Source: an uncultured Lachnospiraceae bacterium (GTDB taxonomy: Bacteria > Bacillota > Clostridia > Lachnospirales > Lachnospiraceae). From it: a DNA stretch of 56,691 nucleotides. Within the stretch, counting starts at the first letter, position 1, and each line of letters opens with the position of its first letter. The position numbers and the translations under genes were made by a program. Positions 41,266 to 48,711 of this stretch are shown one piece after another. The notes beneath the pieces are model-generated. The model was not told the DNA's origin. It worked only from the letters and a program-made list of their open reading frames with translations, and made no database searches. The stretch covers positions 1 through 56,691 of the forward strand of contig CAJUTU010000025.1 of NCBI GenBank assembly GCA_910589385.1, given 5' to 3'.

Positions 41266-42204
41266 CTATATCCGCGCGATGAACTCTTTAATCTGCCCCG
41301 CAACGATATTCATCAGATTCGTGCGTGCCTCCAAACTGGCCCAGGCAATATGGGGCGTGATCAAAAGCCTGCTTTTATCCTGAACCCCCAATAGCGGGCT
41401 GTCCGGCGACATCGGCTCCTGACATAGTACATCCAGGCCTGCTGCAGCGATCTTCCCCGCATTCAAGGCATCAGCAAGGGCTTTCTCTACCACGATCGGC
41501 CCCCGGCCGAGGTTTAAAAAGATTGCATGGGGCTGCATGGCAGAAAAGGCGCAGGCGTTCATCAGCCCCTCTGTATATGTATTCAGCGGCGCATGGACGG
41601 ATACGATATCTGATTTACGCAGCAGAGTGTCAAAATCTACCTGCAGGTAGCCGCTCTGTTCCGGTGCGCCGGACGCAGAATAATAGAGGATCTCCGCACC
41701 AAAGAGCCGGGCGATCTCCGCCACCCGCCTTCCGATCGCGCCAAGGCCGATGATCCCCCAGGTTTTTCCTGTAAGCTGGCAAAATGTTTTTGCGAAATGG
41801 GTAAACATGACATCATTCACATAATGCCCTTCTTTTACATAATCATCATAATACCGCAGATGTTCCATCAGGTAGAACAGCATGGCAAACGTGTGCTGCG
41901 CCACGGATTCTGTAGAATATCCCGCCGCATTTCTCCACTCGATCCCTCTTTCTGCCAGGTAGTCCTTGTCCAGATTGTTGGTTCCGGTAGCCGTGACACA
42001 GACCAGTTTCAGCTTCTGCGCAGTGTGGATCGTCTGCGCATTGACCGGGACTTTATTAACGATCACAACATCTGCGTCCGACACCCGCGCAGGCACTTCC
42101 TCCGGCGAGGTAAAATCGTATTCCACAATCTCTCCCAGTTCGTGGAACTGCGCAAAGTCCATATCATCTCCAATTGTTTTTTTATCAAGAAATACAAGCT
42201 TCAT
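41266..42204 (-). CDS. D-2-hydroxyacid dehydrogenase family protein
   Basis: A 312-residue NAD-dependent dehydrogenase. The Rossmann motif is TWGIIGLGAIGRRVAEIARLFG; the catalytic residues lie in NLGRGPIVVEKALAD (Arg region), LDVLCQEPMSPDSPLL (Glu) and LLITPHIAWAS (His). Relatives reduce hydroxypyruvate, glyoxylate or D-lactate-type substrates; the substrate here is not visible. The ATG at 42204 follows GAGGAGGCTAGT; a longer in-frame start at 42225 is less likely. No encapsulation helix is seen. Co-directional with two BMC-H genes, so probably linked to compartment metabolism. Confidence 0.9.
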   Translation of the reverse strand: MKLVFLDKKTIGDDMDFAQFHELGEIVEYDFTSPEEVPARVSDADVVIVNKVPVNAQTIHTAQKLKLVCVTATGTNNLDKDYLAERGIEWRNAAGYSTESVAQHTFAMLFYLMEHLRYYDDYVKEGHYVNDVMFTHFAKTFCQLTGKTWGIIGLGAIGRRVAEIARLFGAEILYYSASGAPEQSGYLQVDFDTLLRKSDIVSVHAPLNTYTEGLMNACAFSAMQPHAIFLNLGRGPIVVEKALADALNAGKIAAAGLDVLCQEPMSPDSPLLGVQDKSRLLITPHIAWASLEARTNLMNIVAGQIKEFIARI

Positions 42205-42251
42205 ACTAGCCTCCTCATTTGCCAATCTTCTCTGAGATTCTTAAAATGATA

Positions 42252-42530
42252 TCATCTGTTCCGAAACATTTCCACAATATTTACCATTTCCTGAGAGGGA
42301 TTGGAAATGACTGCCGACTGGAAAACCTTACACGGGGAATCCTCGCGCACGCTTTCTACCGCCGCCGATACCGCTGAGATACTGCCGCCCATAAAAATCA
42401 ATACGTGGCCGCCGCACTTCGTATCCTTTGTCACATATTCCACATCCGCTGTCTTCAACATGCGGTCTGTCACCAATACTGCATTTGCGTCTCCAAGGAC
42501 CTCCACAAGGCCATAAGCACCATATGCCAT
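42252..42530 (-). CDS. BMC-H shell protein (satellite), non-canonical pore
   Basis: A 92-residue BMC domain: YGAYGLVEVLGDANAVLVTD, then KCGGHVLIFMGGSISAVSAAVES and VISNPSQEMVNIV. The pore-loop segment is KCGGH with a cysteine, which could bind a metal or iron-sulfur cluster in the hexamer centre. AAAAGGAGG precedes the ATG. Second gene of the satellite unit. Confidence 0.93.
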   Translation of the reverse strand: MAYGAYGLVEVLGDANAVLVTDRMLKTADVEYVTKDTKCGGHVLIFMGGSISAVSAAVESVREDSPCKVFQSAVISNPSQEMVNIVEMFRNR

Positions 42531-42585
42531 GAAAAAACCTCCTTTTTATCCGTACGCCTTGTACAAAAAGGCGCCTCTATGCTTC

Positions 42586-42888
42586 TTATTGATGGATCGT
42601 CATCTTGATTGCGGTCTCCGTATCCGCTGACGGCGCTGCGATGATCGTATGGGAAATGACCTTCGCAAGCGGTTCCGCCGTACGAAGCGCTGTTTCCATT
42701 GCCGCTTTTACATCCGATACGCTCCCACGCATCTTCACGCAGGCGCCTGCCGAAAGCCGGTTCCGCTCCACTGCCTGTATCTTCACGTCCGCCGCCTTTG
42801 CAGCAGCGTCTAACGCTACAAAGCAGGCGCATTCACTGTCCAGTTCAAATATCCCGATCGCCATTCCCGTGTATTGCTCCGACATCAT
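42586..42888 (-). CDS. BMC-H-like shell protein (satellite), divergent
   Basis: A 100-residue BMC domain with a divergent sequence: MAIGIFELDSECACFVALDAA, VKMRGSVSDVKAAMETALRTA, HTIIAAPSADTETAIKM. The pore segment is RNRLSAGACV. GGAGGGAACAG lies before two adjacent ATG codons; the first is used here. First gene of the satellite unit, with its own promoter 90-120 bases upstream. Confidence 0.9.
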   Translation of the reverse strand: MMSEQYTGMAIGIFELDSECACFVALDAAAKAADVKIQAVERNRLSAGACVKMRGSVSDVKAAMETALRTAEPLAKVISHTIIAAPSADTETAIKMTIHQ

Positions 42889-43197
42889 CTGTTCCCTCCT
42901 GACTTGAAACTGCAGCACAGCTTTCTGTGCCGCTTTAACCCAAACTATCCATTGCGTACATCAACATGTTTTTTTATTATACTATAAAAAGCCTTTGCCT
43001 TGCAACCCATGAAAAGCGGGCAAACACACATTTTTTATGGACTGATCTGAATGCCGTTTTTTATATTTTCCAAATTTCCTTATAGGTTTATAAGCGAAAT
43101 CTAAGGGTTCCATTTTTCTCTGTTTTGTTTCATAATAGTCCTATGGATATGAACGTTTGAATATGGCAAGGGAGTTATCAAACAGGAGGAATGTATC
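42889..43197. other. Intergenic region between satellite BMC unit and AraC gene
   Basis: A 309-base divergent region. It holds the satellite promoter (42976-43005) and, near the AraC gene, an AGGAGG site. No gene and no riboswitch-like structure were recognised. Confidence 0.6.
42976..43005 (-). promoter_or_regulatory. Promoter of the satellite BMC unit
   Basis: Minus strand: TTGCAA (43000-43005), 18-base spacer, TATAAT (42976-42981), about 90 bases upstream of the first shell gene. Confidence 0.65.
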
Positions 43198-44073
43198 ATG
43201 GAAGATGCTTATGTATTACAATTGTCAGGCCACAAGTTTCACGATCTCTACCTTTGTTTCTGCGGATATGCCAAATGCGAGCCTCTGCACAGCTTTGGCC
43301 CTGCCGTCCGTCCAAATTATATTCTCCATTATATTCTGGAAGGGACAGGACGGTACTATGTGGGCGATACACAGTATACCCTGCAGGCGGGGCAGGGATT
43401 CCTGATCGAGCCGGAAATCCAAACTTTCTATCAGGCAGACCAGGAGGATCCATGGACTTATCTTTGGGTTGGCTTTGACGGAAATCATGCCAGAGAATAT
43501 TTAAAAGATCTGGGCATCAACAGCCGCCAGTTGATCTTCCGGTGCGGACATGCCGCCGAATTAAAGCAGCTTGTGATCCGTATGCTGAAAAATAATACGT
43601 CAAGCACTACCAACCAGTTCCTTCTGCAAAGCCTTTTATTCTCCTTCTTTTCTATTTTGGCACAGGATATTGATGTCGTTTCCGCCGAAAGTGCAAACGA
43701 AGAAAATCTCTATATCCGCAGAGCACTAGAATACATCCATAATAATTACTCGAACGGCATCAAAATATCAGAGATTGCAGAATATGTCTGTATCGACCGA
43801 AGCTATCTGTACACATTGTTCCGCAAAAATCTGAATCTGTCGCCGCAAGACTATCTTGCAAATTACCGGATCACCCGTGCCGCAGAACTGCTTACACTTA
43901 CAGACCTTCCGGTTGGCGGTGTGGCATTATCCTGCGGATACCGGGACCCTCTTGTTTTTTCAAAAGCATTTAAGCAGAAGAGAGGGTCCACTCCTTCCCA
44001 GTATCGTAAGAAAAACCGAAAGGATGCCAATGAGCACCTGCAGGCACACAAAGATATTCTTGAAACTATATAG
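43198..44073 (+). CDS. AraC-family regulator, MsmR/MelR-like
   Basis: A 291-residue regulator. Residues 1-150 form an arabinose-type cupin sensor (RPNYILHYILEGTGRYYVGD, LQAGQGFLIEPEIQTFY, WTYLWVGFDG). The C-terminal 100 residues are the AraC double helix-turn-helix (IKISEIAEYVCIDRSYLYTL, GGVALSCGYRDPLVFSKAF, TPSQYRK). CAGGAGGAATGTATC precedes the ATG. It is followed by a terminator, then a melibiose-type symporter and an alpha-galactosidase, which it most likely controls. Confidence 0.93.
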   Translation: MEDAYVLQLSGHKFHDLYLCFCGYAKCEPLHSFGPAVRPNYILHYILEGTGRYYVGDTQYTLQAGQGFLIEPEIQTFYQADQEDPWTYLWVGFDGNHAREYLKDLGINSRQLIFRCGHAAELKQLVIRMLKNNTSSTTNQFLLQSLLFSFFSILAQDIDVVSAESANEENLYIRRALEYIHNNYSNGIKISEIAEYVCIDRSYLYTLFRKNLNLSPQDYLANYRITRAAELLTLTDLPVGGVALSCGYRDPLVFSKAFKQKRGSTPSQYRKKNRKDANEHLQAHKDILETI

Positions 44074-44113
44074 CGTCCTCTTTTGACACCGTTTACATAG
44101 CCATGGAGAAATG

Positions 44114-44139
44114 CAGTCAACATTTTGACTGTTTTCTTT
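44114..44139 (+). terminator. Terminator of the AraC gene
   Basis: CAGTCAA and TTGACTG pair over 7 bases with a short CATT loop, followed by TTTTCTTT, 40 bases after the regulator stop. Confidence 0.7.
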
Positions 44140-44253
44140 AACAAATGCTTCTACTCATTTTTTCTTGCTCCATATATAATAAACTTACAAGGAACGAAGA
44201 AATTGCGCAGCTTCTCGAATCCGAATCTAAAAAAGAATCTGGAGGAAGAACTT

Positions 44254-45672
44254 ATGAGTACTAATAATGTACAAACGCAAAAAACTCAATATAAGCATGT
44301 TTCTACAAAAGAAAAATATTGTTTCGGAATCGGTGCGATCGGCAAAGATGCCATCGTAAATCTGGTCGGCTCTTTCCTGATGCTGTATTTCACGGACACC
44401 TTGTATCTGGCTCCGGGGTTTGTAGGGGCGTTGTTCTTTATCGCACGTATCTGGGACGCTGTCAATGACCCAATGATGGGAATGATCGTTGACAACACCC
44501 GCTCCAAATATGGAAAATTCCGTATCTGGCTGATTGTCGGAACCCTGCTGAACTCTGTCGTGTTCATATTCCTGTTCACAAGCTGCGGCCTGACCGGCAC
44601 CTCTTTGTATGTGTATGTTTCCATTATGTATATCCTGTATGGAATGACCTACACCATCATGGATGTCCCATACTGGTCCTGGCTCCCGAACCTGACAAAC
44701 GACCCACATGAACGTGAAAAAGTGTCCGTGATCCCACGTTTCTTCGCAAGCCTTGCAGGCTTTACCGTTGCTACCTTTGGCCTGTACATCATCAACGGCT
44801 TTAACCGGATGGCAGGAAACGACAACCTTTATGCAGAACAGGGATTTACCATGTTCGCCATCGCAATTGCAGTGGTATTTATCATCACCATCGGAATCAC
44901 AGTATTCAATGTGAAAGAAGATTCTACGCTGAATACCAGATCAGAAAAAACCAGCCTGAAACAGGCGCTGAATGTCATTATCAAAAACGACCAGCTCCTT
45001 GCATTTATCGGACTGCTGCTGACCTTCAACCTTTGTACACAGATTGCAAAAGGATTTGCCGTATACTACTTCAAAAATGTCTGCGGAAATGAATATCTCT
45101 ATTCCATCTTTGGATTTGCCATCATTGCGGAAATGTTGGGCCTGATATGTTTCCCGAAGGTTGCGGAAAAAATCAGCCGCGAAAAAGTATACGCCCTTGC
45201 CTGCGGACTGGTCATCCTGGGGCTCGCCACATTGGGACTGATGGGATTCGCAGCTCCTCAAAGCAAAGCCGCTGTGATCGTCTGCTGCGGGCTGATGTTC
45301 TTTGGCTCTGGGTTGTCCCTTGGCGTGACTACATGCTGCATGGCAGACGTCATTGACTACGGAGAAGTAAAGTTCGGAGTACGAAATGAAAGTGTCACCT
45401 GCTCCGCACAGACATTTCTTATGAAAGCCGCTATGGCAGCGGCAGGCGGATTGACCGGCGTAGGGCTGCAGATTGTAGGCTATAATGCAAAGGCAGAGAC
45501 ACAAAGCCTTGGAACGATCATGGGTATCCGTGTCCTGATGATCGTTATCCCAATCGCATTGGCTGTCTTAAGCTTCTCTATCTACAAAAAGTTCTATACA
45601 CTGAAAGGCGAAAAGATGGCGGAGGTTACACGCAAGGTGAACGAAATGCACGCTTCACAGCAAAATTCATGA
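44254..45672 (+). CDS. GPH-family symporter, MelB-like (alpha-galactoside uptake)
   Basis: A 472-residue carrier with about 12 transmembrane segments. FGIGAIGKDAIVNLVGSFLM opens helix 1, IARIWDAVNDPMMGMIVDNT plus RSKYGKFRIWL is the GPH signature, and DVIDYGEVKFGVRNE the C-terminal family motif. The frame extends back to 44125, but the ATG at 44254 has GGAGGAAGAACTT before it. With the following GH36 enzyme, uptake of melibiose or raffinose-type sugars is inferred. Confidence 0.92.
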   Translation: MSTNNVQTQKTQYKHVSTKEKYCFGIGAIGKDAIVNLVGSFLMLYFTDTLYLAPGFVGALFFIARIWDAVNDPMMGMIVDNTRSKYGKFRIWLIVGTLLNSVVFIFLFTSCGLTGTSLYVYVSIMYILYGMTYTIMDVPYWSWLPNLTNDPHEREKVSVIPRFFASLAGFTVATFGLYIINGFNRMAGNDNLYAEQGFTMFAIAIAVVFIITIGITVFNVKEDSTLNTRSEKTSLKQALNVIIKNDQLLAFIGLLLTFNLCTQIAKGFAVYYFKNVCGNEYLYSIFGFAIIAEMLGLICFPKVAEKISREKVYALACGLVILGLATLGLMGFAAPQSKAAVIVCCGLMFFGSGLSLGVTTCCMADVIDYGEVKFGVRNESVTCSAQTFLMKAAMAAAGGLTGVGLQIVGYNAKAETQSLGTIMGIRVLMIVIPIALAVLSFSIYKKFYTLKGEKMAEVTRKVNEMHASQQNS

Positions 45673-45694
45673 TTTATTACAAAAGGAGGGTTCT

Positions 45695-47917
45695 ATGAGC
45701 ATACTTTTTAATGAACACACACGTACCTTTCATTTATTTAACGATGAGATCAGCTATATCATGACAGTCCTTCCAAATGAACAGATGGGACAGTTATATT
45801 TTGGCAGGCGTATCCATCATAAAGAGGATTTTTCATATCTTCTGGAAAACGGCTACCGCCCTATGACTTCCTATGTCTTTGAAGGCGACCGTTCCTTTTC
45901 GCTGGAACATGTAAAACAAGAATATGGCGTATATGGAACAACGGATTACCGCCGTCCTGCCGTCGAGGTACTGCAGGAAAACGGCAGCCGCCTGTCTGAT
46001 TTCCGTTACCAAAGCCACACTATCACTGCCGGGAAGCCAAAGCTTCCCGGACTTCCGGCCACCTATACGGAAAACAGCAGCGAAGCCGAAACTCTGACAC
46101 TGCTTCTTGAAGACCCGGTCACAGGAATCACACTGGAACTTTTATACACGATTTTTGAAAAAGGCGGCATTCTTGCACGAAGCGCAAAGCTGGCCAACCA
46201 TGGAGAAAAAAGCGTACACCTTACCACCGCTATGAGCCTGTGCATGGATCTTCCGGACTGCGATTATGAATGGCTCCAGTTTTCCGGCGCATGGGCACGG
46301 GAACGCCACTTGAAAATACGGAAACTGGAGCAAGGCATCCAGGCTATCGACAGCAGGCGCGGGCATTCTTCCCATGAGCACAATCCTTTCATCGTATTAA
46401 AACGCCCGTATACCAATGAATTCCAGGGGGAAGCAATCGGATTCAGCCTGATCTACAGCGGAAATTTTCTCGCCCAGGCAGAGGTAGATACCCACAACAT
46501 GACACGGGTGCTCCTTGGCATCAGCCCTGAAGGTTTTGATTGGAAACTGGAGCCTGGAGAAGCATTCCAGACCCCCGAAGCAGTCATGGTCTATTCCGCT
46601 TCCGGGCTGAACCAGATGAGCCAGACTTTCCATAAGCTTTACCAGAAGCGGCTTGCACGAGGTTACTGGAGAGACCGTGCAAGACCGATCCTAAACAATA
46701 ACTGGGAAGCGACCTATTTTGATTTTACAGAAGACAAGCTGGTAAAAATAGCGGCAAAAGCGAAAGAATGCGGCGTTGAGCTGTTTGTACTGGACGACGG
46801 CTGGTTCGGGGAGCGCAGCAGCGACCATGCAGGGCTGGGCGACTGGATAGCTAATCCTTCCCGTCTGGCAAACGGCATTACCGGACTGGCGCAGCGTATT
46901 GAAGATCTGGGAATGAAATTCGGGCTCTGGTTTGAACCGGAAATGGTAAACAAGGACTCCAACCTTTACCGGGCACATCCGGACTGGATCCTGGAAACGC
47001 CCGGACGCAGCGCCTCCCATGGGCGGAATCAATTTGTACTGGACTTTTCACGGAAAGAAATTGTAGACTGCATCTACGAAATGATGGCAAAGATCCTGAG
47101 GGAAGCGAAAGTTTCTTATATCAAATGGGATATGAACCGCAGTATCACGGAATGCTACTCTTCCGCACTTCCGGCTGACCGCCAGGGGGAGGTCTTCCAT
47201 CGTTACATCCTGGGAGTATATGATCTGTATGAAAGGCTTACCAGCGAATTCCCACATGTACTCTTTGAATCCTGTGCCAGCGGCGGCGGACGGTTCGACC
47301 CGGGTATGCTCTACTATGCTCCGCAGGGATGGGCAAGCGATGATTCCGATGCCATCGAACGTCTCAAGATACAATATGGTACGACCTATTGCTATCCGAT
47401 CAGCAGCATCGGCAGCCATGTATCCGTCATACCAAACCACCAGGTTTTCCGAAAAACACCATTGCACACCCGGGCAAATGTAGCTTACTTTGGAACCTTT
47501 GGATATGAACTTGATCTGAATCACCTGACGCAGGAAGAACAAAAAGAAGTAAAAGAACAGATTGCATTTATGAAGGAATACCGTGAATTGCTGCAGTTCG
47601 GCAATTTCTACCGCCTTTCCAGTCCTTTTGACGGAAATATCACCTGCTGGATGGCCGTCAATGAAGAACAGACGCAGGCAGTCGTCGGCTGGTACCGGGT
47701 GCTGTGCGGCGTAAACCTGCCCTATGCACGTATCCGTCTCCAGGGTTTGGATCCTGACTTCTGCTATCAGGACCAGGAAACCGGAAAGTCCTATTTTGGG
47801 GATGAACTGATGAATCTTGGGCTTATCACATCTGACCCATTGTCCGGACAGGTGGAAGATCCGAACGCAGGCTATGGCGACTTTGACTCCCGGTTGTTTG
47901 TATTGAAACGGGTATAA
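45695..47917 (+). CDS. Alpha-galactosidase, GH36
   Basis: A 740-residue cytoplasmic enzyme, the usual length for bacterial GH36 group I. The N-terminal beta-supersandwich is followed by a (beta/alpha)8 barrel with ELFVLDDGWFG, GLWFEPEMVN, SYIKWDMNRSITE (nucleophile Asp in KWD), SCASGGGRFDPGMLYY and QGWASDDSDAIERL (acid/base Asp). It releases alpha-1,6-galactose from melibiose and raffinose-family sugars. It starts 22 bases after the symporter stop with AAAGGAGGG, so the two form an operon. Confidence 0.97.
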   Translation: MSILFNEHTRTFHLFNDEISYIMTVLPNEQMGQLYFGRRIHHKEDFSYLLENGYRPMTSYVFEGDRSFSLEHVKQEYGVYGTTDYRRPAVEVLQENGSRLSDFRYQSHTITAGKPKLPGLPATYTENSSEAETLTLLLEDPVTGITLELLYTIFEKGGILARSAKLANHGEKSVHLTTAMSLCMDLPDCDYEWLQFSGAWARERHLKIRKLEQGIQAIDSRRGHSSHEHNPFIVLKRPYTNEFQGEAIGFSLIYSGNFLAQAEVDTHNMTRVLLGISPEGFDWKLEPGEAFQTPEAVMVYSASGLNQMSQTFHKLYQKRLARGYWRDRARPILNNNWEATYFDFTEDKLVKIAAKAKECGVELFVLDDGWFGERSSDHAGLGDWIANPSRLANGITGLAQRIEDLGMKFGLWFEPEMVNKDSNLYRAHPDWILETPGRSASHGRNQFVLDFSRKEIVDCIYEMMAKILREAKVSYIKWDMNRSITECYSSALPADRQGEVFHRYILGVYDLYERLTSEFPHVLFESCASGGGRFDPGMLYYAPQGWASDDSDAIERLKIQYGTTYCYPISSIGSHVSVIPNHQVFRKTPLHTRANVAYFGTFGYELDLNHLTQEEQKEVKEQIAFMKEYRELLQFGNFYRLSSPFDGNITCWMAVNEEQTQAVVGWYRVLCGVNLPYARIRLQGLDPDFCYQDQETGKSYFGDELMNLGLITSDPLSGQVEDPNAGYGDFDSRLFVLKRV

Positions 47918-47924
47918 AAAGCAT

Positions 47925-47961
47925 CTATAGGTCCGGCGGCTTTTGGCCGCCGGACCTATAG
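47925..47961. terminator. Perfect 16-base-pair hairpin after the alpha-galactosidase gene
   Basis: CTATAGGTCCGGCGGC pairs fully with GCCGCCGGACCTATAG around TTTTG, eight bases beyond the stop. No U-run follows on the plus strand; on the minus strand CTTTTT occurs four bases later. A strong structure in either direction. Confidence 0.6.
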
Positions 47962-48001
47962 AAACCACACAAATGAATAAAATATAAGGAGTTCTTTTGA
48001 A

Positions 48002-48655
48002 ATGGATACACAACAGAAACCTTTTGCAAAACGCTGTATCATGATGGTGACCGGAATCCTGTTTATCGGAATCTGTGTTGGTTCCTACCGGCTGAGCGCA
48101 TTCGGAGTTGATGCATTTACATGTATGAATCTTGGGATCAGCGGTTTCCTCCATATGACTTTCGGCACATGGCAGCTCATTATGAACGCCGCGATCCTCG
48201 TCGTCGTTTTCTTCCATGCGCGCCAGTGCATCGGAGCAGGCACCATCGTAAACATGATCTGTGTCGGCTATCTGGCAGACTTCATCTGCTGGCTGATCCA
48301 GACAGTTTTAAAGGTGGAAATGACTCTGCCCCTGCGGATCCTGGCTCTGATCATCGGAAGTATATTTGCCGGTCTGGGCGTGGCATTTTATATGGTAGCA
48401 GAAATGGGGATTGCGCCCTATGACAGTGTGGCGGTCATCATAGAAAATCTGACCCATGGCAAAATTCCTTTTCAGAATGCCCGGGTGCTCAGTGATGTTA
48501 CCGTAGTGATCGTCGGTGTCGTCTTCTGTCTTTTGTCCCACGGCGACCTGCGGCTCATCATCGGAATCGGAACCATATGCAATGCCCTGCTGAACGGGCC
48601 GCTGATCCAGTTTTTCAAAACCCACGTTGCAGAGCCGGTTATGGGTGGAAAATAA
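48002..48655 (+). CDS. YitT/YczE-type integral membrane protein
   Basis: A 217-residue protein with five to six hydrophobic segments, resembling the YczE/YyaS/YitT family: CIMMVTGILFIGICVGSYRL, FGVDAFTCMNLGISGFL, GLGVAFYMVAEMGIAPYDS. The family has no agreed biochemical role. It follows the alpha-galactosidase by 84 bases and a strong hairpin and may be read through from that operon. AAGGAGTTCTTTTGAA lies before the ATG. Confidence 0.82.
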   Translation: MDTQQKPFAKRCIMMVTGILFIGICVGSYRLSAFGVDAFTCMNLGISGFLHMTFGTWQLIMNAAILVVVFFHARQCIGAGTIVNMICVGYLADFICWLIQTVLKVEMTLPLRILALIIGSIFAGLGVAFYMVAEMGIAPYDSVAVIIENLTHGKIPFQNARVLSDVTVVIVGVVFCLLSHGDLRLIIGIGTICNALLNGPLIQFFKTHVAEPVMGGK

Positions 48656-48711
48656 AGGCTTTACATGCAGAAAAACCGCTAACGATTGGCGCATATGTCA
48701 AAATTTTATCT

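Noticed and set aside
44125..44253. Longer N terminus for the MelB-like symporter
   Set aside because: The region lies between the AraC terminator and the GGAGGAAG ribosome site; the ATG at 44254 gives the usual GPH N terminus.
47048..48217. A 389-codon open frame antisense to the alpha-galactosidase gene
   Set aside because: The plus strand encodes a complete GH36 enzyme with all motifs; the antisense frame has no family features or ribosome site and is a codon-bias shadow.
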